64,000 nt of DNA from the NCBI RefSeq assembly GCF_034064985.1, contig NZ_CP139249.1, positions 496,001 to 560,000 on the forward strand. Reading direction: 5' to 3'. Positions within the stretch are counted from its first letter, which is position 1. Each line of letters starts with the position of its first letter. This stretch comes from Acinetobacter pittii. Lineage in GTDB: Bacteria; Pseudomonadota; Gammaproteobacteria; Pseudomonadales; Moraxellaceae. Made by a program: the position numbers and the translations under genes. Shown here one piece after another: positions 41,059 to 50,070 of the stretch. Under the pieces are notes generated by a model. The model ran no database searches and was not told where the DNA came from. It saw only the letters and a program-made list of their open reading frames with translations.

Positions 41059-41493
41059 TTAATCTAAAATTCTTAACGTCGGTTTTTTCTTAGTCGATGT
41101 TGTTTCAGTTGCTTCTTGTACTTCTGACTCTACTGTATCTTCTATAGGCATTACATTGGCATATTCTTCAGGGTCAAAGAATAAACCTTGTCCATTCTCA
41201 CGTGCATAAATCCCTAGAACAGCTTGAATAGGAACATAAATATCTTTTGATGCTCCCCCAAAACGAGCTGAAAAGGTAATAACTTCATTGGTAATAAGTA
41301 ATTGATGAACAGCATGCGGCACAATATTTAAAACAATTTGTCCATCTTTAACAAATTGTTGTGGAACATCGGTATGTGGCTGCGTCGCATCAACTAATAA
41401 ATAAGGCGTAAGTTGGTTATCACAAATCCATTCATAGATTGCACGAGCAAGATAAGGACGTGTAGGGGTTAAATCAATAGTTTGCTCAGACAT
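41059..41493 (-). CDS. sspB: ClpXP protease specificity-enhancing factor SspB
   Basis: An adaptor that tethers ssrA-tagged peptides from stalled ribosomes to ClpX. The N-terminal fold has TRPYLARAIYEWICDNQLTPYLLVDA and NIVPHAVHQL, with SARFGG at the peptide groove. The C-terminal tail ends KKKPTLRILD, close to the ClpX-binding tail of E. coli SspB (L-R-V-V-K type). It lies 6 bases after sspA in rplM-rpsI-sspA-sspB. Confidence 0.94.
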   Translation of the reverse strand: MSEQTIDLTPTRPYLARAIYEWICDNQLTPYLLVDATQPHTDVPQQFVKDGQIVLNIVPHAVHQLLITNEVITFSARFGGASKDIYVPIQAVLGIYARENGQGLFFDPEEYANVMPIEDTVESEVQEATETTSTKKKPTLRILD

Positions 41494-41499
41494 ATCACG

Positions 41500-42153
41500 C
41501 TATTCCATATTTAATAATTCATTGTAACGGTTTTTCTCTTGAGGCGTCATCGATTTAGCAAAAGAAGGCCGTTCAAAGATACGTTTACAGTACAAAAATA
41601 TAGGTCGACAGTGCTGTTTTGGTAAATCAATTCCCATGCTATTTAATCTTAAAAAGATAGGGGCAAGCATGCAGTCTAAGATTGTAAAATTCTCAGACAT
41701 GAAATACGGAAAATGTTGAAATAGGGGTGTAAGTGAAATTAATGTTTCACGTAGTTCTTTTTGAGCTTTTTGCTTTTGTTCGACATTTAGTGAGTCAGCA
41801 TGTTTTAACATGTGATCTGCTAACTTAAACCAGTCGTTTTCAAGTCTCCAGATATACTGACGCTGTTCTGCACGCATCATAGGTGCATCTGCATAAAGCT
41901 TACTTTGACGATAACGATCATCTAAATATTCAGCGATGATAGGCGCTGAAAATAATTTAAGATTTTGTTCGACCAACATCGGTAATTGGTTGTAAGGATT
42001 TAAGCTGGCTAAATCTTCGTCTTCATGGTCAGTTATGATCAATTGATATTTAATTTGTTTTTCTGCTAATAAGAAACGAATCCAATGAGAACGGAAATCA
42101 TCAGCATGACTGTAAAGGGTAATCCCCTGAATAGAGGTGTTTTCGACCGACAT
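41500..42153 (-). CDS. sspA: Stringent starvation protein A (GST fold)
   Basis: A 217-residue RNA-polymerase-associated protein with a glutathione-S-transferase fold. The N-terminal thioredoxin-like part has ITLYSHADDFRSHWIRFLLAEKQI and NPYNQLPMLVEQNLKLFSAPIIAEYLDD. The helical C-terminal part has FPYFMSENFTILDCMLAPIFLRL. SspA lacks GST activity and changes transcription during starvation in enterobacteria. Its place after rpsI and before sspB is the classical order. Confidence 0.93.
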   Translation of the reverse strand: MSVENTSIQGITLYSHADDFRSHWIRFLLAEKQIKYQLIITDHEDEDLASLNPYNQLPMLVEQNLKLFSAPIIAEYLDDRYRQSKLYADAPMMRAEQRQYIWRLENDWFKLADHMLKHADSLNVEQKQKAQKELRETLISLTPLFQHFPYFMSENFTILDCMLAPIFLRLNSMGIDLPKQHCRPIFLYCKRIFERPSFAKSMTPQEKNRYNELLNME

Positions 42154-42277
42154 ATCACAAGACGACGTGGTTGAGTGAATCGATTAGGATACTAAAAATG
42201 CTTTAGGAAATCACGGTTCTAAAGAGATAGTTTGTTTATATTTATAAGTTTGTATTTTGTGGCTCTATTTTCATAAT

Positions 42278-42309
42278 AAAAAAGCCTTGGAAAAATCCAA
42301 GGCTTTTTG
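42278..42309 (-). terminator. Terminator after rpsI
   Basis: The hairpin AAAAAGCCTTGG / CCAAGGCTTTTT lies after the rpsI stop and before sspA. It should reduce readthrough from the ribosomal-protein genes into sspAB. Confidence 0.8.
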
Positions 42310-42327
42310 TCCAACTCGATAAACGAA

Positions 42328-42714
42328 TTAACGTTTAGAGAATTGAGGACGTTTACGAGCTTTACGTAAACCAAGTTTCTTACGTTCAACTTCACGAGCA
42401 TCACGAGTAACGAAACCAGCTTGACGTAGAACAGGTTTTAAAGTTTCGTCAGCAGCGATAAGCGCACGAGTAATACCGTGACGGATCGCGCCAGCTTGAC
42501 CACCGATACCACCACCTTTAACAGTGATGTAAAGGTCAAACTTTTCAGTAACTTCTAAAAGTTCTAAAGGTTGACGAACAACCATACGAGCAGTTTCACG
42601 ACCGAAATATTGCTCTAAAGTACGGTTGTTAATAACGAGTTTACCTGTACCAGCTGACAAGAAAACACGTGCAGTTGCGGTCTTACGGCGACCTGTACCA
42701 TAATTAGTAGCCAT
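42328..42714 (-). CDS. rpsI: 30S ribosomal protein S9
   Basis: A 128-residue S9 protein with typical [15 protein letters not shown] at the start and the basic tail [14 protein letters not shown], whose final Lys-Arg contacts tRNA at the P site. [19 protein letters not shown] is the family core. It begins 12 bases after rplM. Confidence 0.98.
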   Translation of the reverse strand: MATNYGTGRRKTATARVFLSAGTGKLVINNRTLEQYFGRETARMVVRQPLELLEVTEKFDLYITVKGGGIGGQAGAIRHGITRALIAADETLKPVLRQAGFVTRDAREVERKKLGLRKARKRPQFSKR

Positions 42715-42726
42715 GTGCTGTATCCC

Positions 42727-43155
42727 TTAGATGTCCAAAACTTGTGGCTGTTGAGCAGCATGCGGATGCTCAGTACCAGCGTACACTTTCATTTTTTTGA
42801 TCATTGCATAACCAAGAGGACCTTTTGGTAACATGCCTTTAACCGCTTTTTCAAGAACAGCTTCAGGTTTGTGAGCGATTAACTTCTCGAAGTTAGTCTC
42901 ACGGATACCACCAGGGAAACCAGTATGGCGATAATATTTCTTATCAAGTGATTTTTTACCAGTCACTTGAACTTGTTCAGCATTAATCACAACGATGTAA
43001 TCGCCAGTGTCAACGTGAGGAGTATAAGAAGTTTTGTGCTTACCGCGTAAACGACGAGCGATTTCAGTCGCAAGGCGACCTAAAGTTTTGCCAGAAGCAT
43101 CAACAACATACCAGTCATGTTGAACTTCAGCTGGCTTAGCGCTGAGAGTTTTCAT
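42727..43155 (-). CDS. rplM: 50S ribosomal protein L13
   Basis: A 142-residue L13 protein of normal length: [45 protein letters not shown] and [20 protein letters not shown]. It is the first gene of rplM-rpsI. Its leader contains a perfect hairpin that may take part in the autogenous control known for rplM in E. coli. Confidence 0.98.
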
Positions 43156-43178
43156 TAAACCACTACCTATTATAGTTG

Positions 43179-43204
43179 GTTTGGACTATGGAATCGGTCC
43201 AAAC
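43179..43204 (-). promoter_or_regulatory. Leader hairpin upstream of rplM
   Basis: GTTTGGAC / GTCCAAAC form a perfect 8-bp stem with a 10-base loop, 24-49 bases before the rplM start. Its place fits a leader structure for L13 feedback regulation. That role is inferred. Confidence 0.45.
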
Positions 43205-43343
43205 AAAAGGAGCGAGCATTCTAAACGAGTTTGTTCAAAGTCACAAGAAAAATCCAGTTTAAGCGAGATAATTTAATCCATAAACTGATGAATGTCAGAT
43301 ATGTTAAAATCAAACAAATTCTTGTTATGTGTCTGGAGTGATT

Positions 43344-44312
43344 GTGCTGCCATTATATGTCACTTCCGGTGAGCCGGCTGGTATTGGACCAGATATCTGT
43401 TTGAGCTTGGCTAAGCGGGTTGATGAACGCCCTGTTGTTATCTTGGGTGACCGAGACTTATTAGAGCAACGTGCCCAAAAAATTGGGGTCGATATTCAAT
43501 TTATAGAATATACCGGACAGCCTGAATCGTCATCTCTGAATGAACTCTATATAGAACATGTGCCTTTAGAAGCAGCTGTCATTGATGGTCAATTAAACCC
43601 AGCTAATGCAGCTTATGTATTAGAGCAACTGCGTCGTTCAGCTGATTATGCAATGTCTGGTAAAAGTGTGGGAGTAGCCACGGCACCCGTGCAAAAATCG
43701 GTTATTAATGATGCTGGTATTTTGTTTAGTGGTCACACTGAATACTATCAAGAGTTTGCAGGTGTAGAGCGTGTCGTAATGATGCTTGCAACCAAAACTT
43801 TACGTGTCGCCTTAGCAACTACACATTTACCCTTAAGAGATGTAGCGGATGCAATTACCAAAGAGCGATTGCATCAGGTCATTGATATTTTACTGCATGA
43901 CTTAAAAACTAAATTTAAGATTACAGACCCACGTGTACTCGTGTGTGGTTTAAATCCTCATGCAGGTGAAGATGGTTATTTGGGCCGTGAAGAGATTGAA
44001 ACCATTAATCCAGTACTCGAAAGTTATCGAGCGCAAGGGTTTAAAATGAGTTTAAGCTTGCCGGCAGATACCTTGTTTACTCCAGAACATCTTAAAAATG
44101 CAGACGCTGTACTTGCCATGTACCATGATCAAGGTTTACCTGTGTTAAAATCACAAGGGTTTGGTGAAGCCATCAATATTACATTGGGTTTGCCTTTCAT
44201 TCGAACTTCGGTTGACCATGGCACTGCGTTGTCTTTGGCTGGGACTGGTTTGGCAAAAAGCTCAAGTTTAAATGTCGCTGTTGATTTAGCTTTATCTTTA
44301 GCAGCGAGCTAA
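43344..44312 (+). CDS. pdxA: 4-hydroxythreonine-4-phosphate dehydrogenase PdxA
   Basis: Oxidises 4-phosphohydroxy-threonine in pyridoxal phosphate synthesis. The opening LPLYVTSGEPAGIGPDI, the metal-site histidine in SGHTEYYQEF, and LNPHAGEDGYLGREEIETI and MYHDQGLPVLK are all present. The frame is open from a GTG at 43329. The GTG at 43344 has TGGAG five bases before it and gives 322 residues with a family-like N-terminus, so I choose it. rsmA and apaH follow; surA/lptD are not directly upstream. Confidence 0.93.
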   Translation: MLPLYVTSGEPAGIGPDICLSLAKRVDERPVVILGDRDLLEQRAQKIGVDIQFIEYTGQPESSSLNELYIEHVPLEAAVIDGQLNPANAAYVLEQLRRSADYAMSGKSVGVATAPVQKSVINDAGILFSGHTEYYQEFAGVERVVMMLATKTLRVALATTHLPLRDVADAITKERLHQVIDILLHDLKTKFKITDPRVLVCGLNPHAGEDGYLGREEIETINPVLESYRAQGFKMSLSLPADTLFTPEHLKNADAVLAMYHDQGLPVLKSQGFGEAINITLGLPFIRTSVDHGTALSLAGTGLAKSSSLNVAVDLALSLAAS

Positions 44313-44335
44313 ATTTTTCATGTTGGAAATGTTCT

Positions 44336-45148
44336 ATGTATCAAATTAATGCCCTAAACCCGAAAGATGAAGGGCATAAAGCTCGTAAACGTTTTGGTCA
44401 AAACTTCTTACATGATCAGCGAGTCATTGCCAAAATTGTGCGTTCTGTAAGTCCGCGTACAGGCGACAATATTGTCGAGATTGGACCTGGTTTAGCTGCC
44501 TTAACATCTCCTTTAATTGGGGAGTGTGATGCATTAACAGTAGTAGAGCTAGATCGTGACTTAGCTGCGGGGTTACCAGAACGTGTTCCACATCCTGAAC
44601 GTTTGACGATTATAGAAGCTGACGCATTAAAGTATGACTTTAGCGAACTGGTAAAAGATGGCCGACCATTACGTGTAGTCGGTAACTTACCTTATAACAT
44701 TTCAACCCCATTACTTTTTCATCTCTTGGAATTTGGCAGCAAAGTTAAAGATATGCACTTTATGCTGCAAAAAGAGGTGGTTGACCGTATTACTGCTGAA
44801 CCGAATACAAAAGAATATGGACGCTTGTCGGTAATGATTCAATATTACTGTCAACCAACATTTTTATTTGAGGTGCCGGCTGGGGCATTTAACCCGCCAC
44901 CTAAAGTAACGAGTGCTGTTTTCCGCCTTGTTCCTTATGATCAAAAGCCAATTACAGCAAAAGATGAAAAAGCTTTAGCTCGACTGGTTGCCCATGTATT
45001 TACTCAGCGCCGCAAAACATTAAGAAACAGTCTTAAAGGTATGATTGCAGAAGATGGCTTTGAAAAAGCTGGTGTTGATCCGATGGCTCGTCCAGAGACC
45101 TTAACACTTGCCCAATTTGTTGCTTTAGCCGATCAAATGGTGACGTAA
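44336..45148 (+). CDS. rsmA: 16S rRNA dimethyladenosine transferase RsmA (KsgA)
   Basis: Dimethylates A1518 and A1519 in helix 45 of 16S rRNA, a late step of 30S assembly. KRFGQNFLHDQRVIAKIV is the family N-terminus. The SAM loop is VEIGPGLAALT, the catalytic NLPY motif is in VGNLPYNIS, and FNPPPKVTSAVFRL and RRKTLRNSLK close the core. It starts 23 bases after pdxA and its stop directly abuts the apaH start. Confidence 0.96.
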   Translation: MYQINALNPKDEGHKARKRFGQNFLHDQRVIAKIVRSVSPRTGDNIVEIGPGLAALTSPLIGECDALTVVELDRDLAAGLPERVPHPERLTIIEADALKYDFSELVKDGRPLRVVGNLPYNISTPLLFHLLEFGSKVKDMHFMLQKEVVDRITAEPNTKEYGRLSVMIQYYCQPTFLFEVPAGAFNPPPKVTSAVFRLVPYDQKPITAKDEKALARLVAHVFTQRRKTLRNSLKGMIAEDGFEKAGVDPMARPETLTLAQFVALADQMVT

Positions 45149-45991
45149 ATGACTAAGCGTTTTAACTATGTTATTGGCGATGTGCAGGGGTGTTTTGAAG
45201 CTCTAAAAGCCTTGCTTAAAGAAATACGTTTTGATCCAGATCAAGACTTTTTATGGTTTGCTGGTGATTTAGTCGCACGTGGTGAAAACTCGGTAGGAGC
45301 ATTGCGTTTTATTAAAAAGCTTGTAGATCGTGGAGCTGCTGCAACTGTACTTGGAAATCATGACCTGACTTTAATTGCGGGTGCGCGTGGTTTAAAAGAG
45401 ATTAAAGCAAAAGATCGTACCCAAGATGTTATTGATGCGATTGATGGTGATGAGTTAATCGATTGGTTACGTAAACAGCCATTATGCTTATTTCCAAACG
45501 AGCAGACAATTCTTACTCATGCAGGTATTCCTTGCATTTGGGATGCACAAAAAACTGCTAAGCTGGCAAAAGAAGTTGAGGCGGTACTGTCACATCAAGA
45601 TTTATCTGTCTTGGATGCTTTTTTAGCAGAAATGTATGGCTCAAAACCTGATTTGTGGGAAGACAACTTAGCTGGTTCAGCGCGTTTACGTTGTATTACC
45701 AATTATTTGACTCGCATGCGTTTAACCAACGCAGAAGGGGCTTTAGAGTTTACTTTTAAAGATGCTCTAGATGCGCCAATGCCAGAAGGCTATCTACCTT
45801 GGTTTGAATTTCCAAGCAAAGCTGCTCAGACTCATCAGATTATTTTTGGTCATTGGGCTGCGCTAGAAGGTAGAACTATTAATGAGCAGATCCAGAATAT
45901 TGATGGCGGCTGTGTATGGGGACGAAAGTTAATGGCTTATCGCCTTGAAGACAAAGAAATCTTTGCTGTCGAAAATCCTGTACAAATATAG
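45149..45991 (+). CDS. apaH: Symmetrical bis(5'-nucleosyl)-tetraphosphatase ApaH
   Basis: Hydrolyses Ap4A to two ADP and acts in RNA de-capping in E. coli. Metallophosphatase motifs are complete: GDVQGCFEAL, GDLVARGENS, LGNHD, LTHAGIP, and FGHWAALEG with the closing DGGCVWG. The 280 residues are normal. Its ATG follows the rsmA stop codon without a gap, so it is translationally coupled. The apaG gene, usually between rsmA and apaH, is missing here. Confidence 0.96.
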   Translation: MTKRFNYVIGDVQGCFEALKALLKEIRFDPDQDFLWFAGDLVARGENSVGALRFIKKLVDRGAAATVLGNHDLTLIAGARGLKEIKAKDRTQDVIDAIDGDELIDWLRKQPLCLFPNEQTILTHAGIPCIWDAQKTAKLAKEVEAVLSHQDLSVLDAFLAEMYGSKPDLWEDNLAGSARLRCITNYLTRMRLTNAEGALEFTFKDALDAPMPEGYLPWFEFPSKAAQTHQIIFGHWAALEGRTINEQIQNIDGGCVWGRKLMAYRLEDKEIFAVENPVQI

Positions 45992-46044
45992 GAAAAGCCA
46001 TGCTTTTCACGAGCACAAGACGAGAGTTGTGCCCGTGTGAAAGT

Positions 46045-46070
46045 AAAAAAGCCGCATAAGCGGCTTTTTT
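46045..46070. terminator. Bidirectional terminator (apaH / DUF2147 gene)
   Basis: The hairpin AAAAAGCCGC / GCGGCTTTTT with A- and T-runs lies between convergent genes. Confidence 0.85.
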
Positions 46071-46082
46071 TATTGGGAACTC

Positions 46083-46526
46083 TTATTCTACTCGAATCCA
46101 GATTTGATTACGCCCTAAAGCTGAAACTCCGAGATAACCGCGCATATGTAAGCGTTTGCCAGTTGAGCTAAGCTTCGCCTTAAGACCGTAAACTTTGCCA
46201 GTATTCGGATCTAAAATTTTACCACCCGTATAGTTAAGTCCATCTGTCTGTTTTAAACCCGTTGCGATATCCAGACCTAAAATCGGTTTATTGGTATATG
46301 GCGCAGGGCAGTTATCACAAATTTCTTTAGGCGTATAACCGGGGCGTGGCGTAAGTTTGACAATTTTTCCGGCATATGTCCCGTTCGTTTCTTTTCGTAT
46401 TTCTACCTGTGCTTTGGGAGCACCTGTCTTATCATCAATTGTTTGCCAGAGACCTGTAATATCTGCTGCGAATGTAGCAGTATTAATCCCCAATAAGAGC
46501 AGAGCTCCAATAAAAATTTTCCCCAT
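46083..46526 (-). CDS. DUF2147-domain secreted protein
   Basis: A 147-residue protein with a signal peptide (MGKIFIGALLLLGINTATFA, cleavage near 20). The DUF2147 domain follows: ITGLWQTIDDKTGAPKAQVEI, YAGKIVKLTPRPG, ICDNCPAPYTNKPILGLDI, and the closing LHMRGYLGVSALGRNQIW. Function unknown; such proteins are periplasmic or outer-membrane associated in Acinetobacter relatives. An AAAGGA ribosome site is present. Confidence 0.9.
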   Translation of the reverse strand: MGKIFIGALLLLGINTATFAADITGLWQTIDDKTGAPKAQVEIRKETNGTYAGKIVKLTPRPGYTPKEICDNCPAPYTNKPILGLDIATGLKQTDGLNYTGGKILDPNTGKVYGLKAKLSSTGKRLHMRGYLGVSALGRNQIWIRVE

Positions 46527-46608
46527 AATTAAAAATCCTTTTAACTTTGAAAGGTCATCTTATTTGGAATTGATAGACCGTTCAATGTTTATTTAATCAA
46601 CTTCTTAA

Positions 46609-47283
46609 TTATGGTGTTCCAAAAGACAACATTAATGTTGGTAGCCAAATTGCAGTAAATACGCCATTCAATGCCATACCAAATGCAGCATAACGACCTG
46701 CGACAGGTCCACGTTGCCAAGCTTGAGCTGTTCCAATGGCGTGTGCAGCTAAACCTAAGGCTAAACCTGATGCTCTCTCATCATGAATATGTTTAAGTAA
46801 GAATGGTGAGAATGCAGCGCCAATTACCCCAGACAAAATAACAATGAGGGTCACAAGTGTTTCAGGAGCATGTAATAAAGTTGCGATGTTCAGAGCAATT
46901 GGAGTAGTTACTGCACGGGTGGCAAATGCAAGGATGGTAGGTTCGGACATATGTAACAAGTATGCTAGTCCCATAGGTAGGGCAACGGCGCTAATACTTG
47001 CAAAAAGTAAAATACCAATGACCGATTTAATTGGAAGATCATCGTAGCGCATTGCAGCTAAAGGAATGGCTAAGGCGACAGTGACATAACCTAATAGATG
47101 ACCAAATAAGTCATTCACATAAAGACGATACTGCTCATATGGCACATGCAAAACTGAAAGTAATCCAATTACAATGAACATGCCGAAAACTAGAAGTGGA
47201 ACTTGCGGAAAACGTCGGTTTAAAGGCTTTGCACAAAGATAACCAATGAATGTGATCAAAAATCCGTATAAAATCGTAAACAT
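46609..47283 (-). CDS. LrgB-family membrane protein
   Basis: A 224-residue membrane protein with about six or seven segments. The LrgB/CidB hallmarks are present: PLLVFGMFIVIG, SVALPMGLAYLLHMSEP-like and IGAAFSPFLLKHIHDERASGLALGLAAHAIGTAQAW. The LrgB family is linked to holin-like control of murein hydrolases, or to export of central metabolites. A longer frame begins at 47322, but AAGGAG just before ATG 47283 decides the start. It lies 10 bases after the LrgA gene. Confidence 0.9.
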   Translation of the reverse strand: MFTILYGFLITFIGYLCAKPLNRRFPQVPLLVFGMFIVIGLLSVLHVPYEQYRLYVNDLFGHLLGYVTVALAIPLAAMRYDDLPIKSVIGILLFASISAVALPMGLAYLLHMSEPTILAFATRAVTTPIALNIATLLHAPETLVTLIVILSGVIGAAFSPFLLKHIHDERASGLALGLAAHAIGTAQAWQRGPVAGRYAAFGMALNGVFTAIWLPTLMLSFGTP

Positions 47284-47293
47284 CTTATTCTCC

Positions 47294-47665
47294 TTATAAC
47301 CAACGTTTTGCCATTTTTGCATAAACCCACAAAGGTATAAGGGTGCTGACTACTAAGACCAAAAGAAATAATGGAATTTCCTTACCCATATGTACAAGCA
47401 TAATTAATGAACCTGCACAGATGGGTAAAAAAGCGAAACCACTTTCTTTCATGATTTTATTATTGGTATCGACTATTCGAAGTGGAATTTTTTTAAACTT
47501 TCTCCAAATAAGTAAAATAATAAGTAAGCTGATTAGACCGACCAGATTACCTAATTCTGGATGACCAAAAGCACGCATGACGATGACAGAGCCTTCACGA
47601 AAACCAATAATGAGTAGTAATGTAATTGCCCATGCTGTCCAGTCTATACTTTTGATCTTATCCAT
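47294..47665 (-). CDS. LrgA/CidA-family holin-like protein
   Basis: A protein of about 123 residues with four membrane segments in the LrgA pattern (GFREGSVIVMRAFGHPELGNLVGLISLLIILLIWR, then FLPICAGSLIMLVHMGKEIPLF). It pairs with the adjacent LrgB protein, as in lrgAB/cidAB operons. The frame continues to 47695; ATG 47665 has GAGAT upstream and a plausible short N-terminus. It lies 33 bases downstream of hflX. Confidence 0.85.
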   Translation of the reverse strand: MDKIKSIDWTAWAITLLLIIGFREGSVIVMRAFGHPELGNLVGLISLLIILLIWRKFKKIPLRIVDTNNKIMKESGFAFLPICAGSLIMLVHMGKEIPLFLLVLVVSTLIPLWVYAKMAKRWL

Positions 47666-47698
47666 ATTTTTTATCTCTAAAAGTTTACTTATCAAGTT

Positions 47699-49042
47699 TT
47701 AACTGATATCGCCCTTGATTTCAAACTCTTCCAAGGGGCGCTTAAATTGACTCGCGTGTTCTCCCAATATTTCATCTAATGGAAGTTTTGCTTGGCGAAT
47801 CAGCTTTTCTAACTTATGTGGTGCAATCTTCACATCAATATGTAGTAAGCCTGCATCATCATAATGTTCAGACTCAATCACATTTAAAGCATAAAGTTGA
47901 GTGCGCAATTTGCCATAAGCTGGTTTAAGCACGAGAGAAAACTTTTGAATTTGACCCATTAAGCATTCTTGTACTGCTTTTTGGAGCAATTCTAGGCCTT
48001 GGCCAGAATGAGCCGAAACGTAAACTCGATCTGGGACGTGTGGCTCAGCATAAATAATTTTGGCTTCTTCACCGCTCAGGTCAATTTTGTTATATACCCG
48101 AAGTACGGGAGCATCAGCGCCAATTTCTTTTAATACACCTTCTACTGCTTCAATTTGGTCGAGCATGTCATGGCTATTACTATCAATAACATGCAGTAAG
48201 AGGGTAGCTTCAAGGGTTTCTTCAAGGGTTGCTTTGAATGATTCAACCAAATCATGTTGTAAGTTTCGTACAAAACCTACGGTGTCCGCGAGCACAACAG
48301 TGCCAATACCATCCCAGTCTAAACGACGTAAGGTTGGATCAAGTGTTGCAAACAGTTGATCGGCTGCGTAGACATCACTATTAGCTAAAATATTAAATAA
48401 AGTGGATTTACCAGCGTTGGTATAACCTACTAATGAAACCGTTGGAATAGCTGCTTTTTGTCTTGCAGCACGCCCTTGCATACGAGTCTGTTGTACTTTA
48501 TCTAATTTATCTTTTAATTGGGTAATACGAACACGAATGAGACGGCGATCTGTCTCTAGTTGTGTTTCACCGGGACCACGTAAGCCGATACCACCTTTTT
48601 GTTGTTCAAAGTCGGCAGACCAACCACGAATAAGACGAGTAGATAAATGTTTCAGCTGGGCAAGTTCGACCTGTAACTTACCTTCATGCGTACGGGCACG
48701 CAGCGCAAAAATATCTAAAATCAAGCCTGTGCGGTCAATAACTCGGCATTTTAATATTCTTTCTAAATTTCGTTCTTGAGCAGGTGATAACGCATGGTCA
48801 AAGATAACCAGACTCGCTTCTAGTTCCTGAACTTGCTCTGCAATTTCTTCGACTTTTCCTGAACCAATAAAAAATTTAGGATTAGGCTTATTACGCTGAA
48901 CCTTAATATGTTCAAGGATATCTGCACCAGCAGACTGTGCAAGTAGAGCAAACTCTTCGGCATCCAGATCATCTAATAATTGTACAGAAACACTCACTAA
49001 GATTGTGCGTTCACCGCCTTGATGCCGATCAACATATTCCAC
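47699..49042 (-). CDS. hflX: Ribosome-associated GTPase HflX
   Basis: A GTPase that splits stalled ribosomes, especially after heat stress. The N-terminal HflX domain has FFIGSGKVEEIAEQV-like and DHALSPAQERNLER. A helical linker (GPGETQLETDRRLIRVRITQLKDKL) follows. The GTPase domain has GYTNAGKSTLFN (G1), DTVGFVRNLQHDLVESF (G3) and YNKIDL (G4). The start is GTG with AGGA eleven bases upstream; no better start exists. 447 residues, normal length. No hfq or hflKC is next to it. Confidence 0.94.
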   Translation of the reverse strand: MEYVDRHQGGERTILVSVSVQLLDDLDAEEFALLAQSAGADILEHIKVQRNKPNPKFFIGSGKVEEIAEQVQELEASLVIFDHALSPAQERNLERILKCRVIDRTGLILDIFALRARTHEGKLQVELAQLKHLSTRLIRGWSADFEQQKGGIGLRGPGETQLETDRRLIRVRITQLKDKLDKVQQTRMQGRAARQKAAIPTVSLVGYTNAGKSTLFNILANSDVYAADQLFATLDPTLRRLDWDGIGTVVLADTVGFVRNLQHDLVESFKATLEETLEATLLLHVIDSNSHDMLDQIEAVEGVLKEIGADAPVLRVYNKIDLSGEEAKIIYAEPHVPDRVYVSAHSGQGLELLQKAVQECLMGQIQKFSLVLKPAYGKLRTQLYALNVIESEHYDDAGLLHIDVKIAPHKLEKLIRQAKLPLDEILGEHASQFKRPLEEFEIKGDIS

Positions 49043-49260
49043 GTGGCTATAAATCCTGAAAATGGGAAAACTTTATTCTAGAGGAAACTTAAGCAAAAGG
49101 GGAAAGCGTTTGTTCTTATCCTTTAGATTAGTTATATGAGATCAGTCTAGTGTTCAGATTTATTTTATTTGCCGTTCTCTATCGTCAATGCAAGTTTATT
49201 ACGAAACGTATAGAATGACTTGAGATGGGTATAACAATGATTAATCGTTAGTGAAATTTT

Positions 49261-50070
49261 ATGGCTCAAACGCAAAGTATAGTTAATTCAACGTTAAAGA
49301 AATTATCAAAAATAGGTTTATACGGAAAAAAGGTCACTTCTGCCACGGCCGCAATTAGTGAAGGTTTTTATCTAGTTTATCGACATGGGCTTTATAAAGA
49401 TCCTAATAATCCTGTTAATACACGTTATGTCCAATACTTTTGCCGCCGTTTATGTCAGGTTTTTAATTTAGATATAGAAGTACATGGCACAATTCCTAGA
49501 GAACCTGCTTTATGGGTAAGTAATCATATTTCTTGGCTAGATGTTGCGGTTCTAGGTTCAGGTGCGCGAGTTTTCTTTCTGGCTAAAGCTGAAATTGAAA
49601 ATTGGCCTATTCTTGGAAATTTAGCCAAAAGTGGTGGAACGTTATTTATTAAGCGTGGATCTGGCGATTCCGTCAGAATTCGTGAGCAAATTGCTGAATT
49701 TTTAAAACAGAATATCCCAGTATTATTTTTCCCTGAAGCGACAACTACAGATGGACATTCTGTTAAAAAAGTACATGGAAGATTACTAGGGGCAGCGATT
49801 GAAGCACAGCGTCCAGTACAGGTTTGTTTGATTTGTTATGTAAACCGCGATGGGCAACTAGATACAGTTGCGCCATTCATTGGTGACATGACATTTGCCG
49901 AACATATTCAACGTGTACTTGAAATGCCTAAAGTAACAGCTCATCTGTTAACTTTGCCTCCTATTTCAGTGGAAGGGCATGATGTCAAAAGTCTAACGCG
50001 TGAAGTGCAAGAAAAAATGGTAGAAGGTTTGGCTCAACTACATCAGAAAGTACTTAAGCCAAAAAATTAA
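49261..50070 (+). CDS. 1-acyl-sn-glycerol-3-phosphate acyltransferase-like protein (PlsC family)
   Basis: A 269-residue acyltransferase. The catalytic motif is NHISWLDV (H-x4-D), followed by FIKRGSGDSVRIREQI and the substrate motif FFPEATTTDG, and later ICYVNRDG. Members transfer acyl chains to lysophosphatidic acid or related lysolipids at the inner membrane. It converges with the phospholipase D gene, and the two stop codons touch with no gap. Confidence 0.9.
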   Translation: MAQTQSIVNSTLKKLSKIGLYGKKVTSATAAISEGFYLVYRHGLYKDPNNPVNTRYVQYFCRRLCQVFNLDIEVHGTIPREPALWVSNHISWLDVAVLGSGARVFFLAKAEIENWPILGNLAKSGGTLFIKRGSGDSVRIREQIAEFLKQNIPVLFFPEATTTDGHSVKKVHGRLLGAAIEAQRPVQVCLICYVNRDGQLDTVAPFIGDMTFAEHIQRVLEMPKVTAHLLTLPPISVEGHDVKSLTREVQEKMVEGLAQLHQKVLKPKN

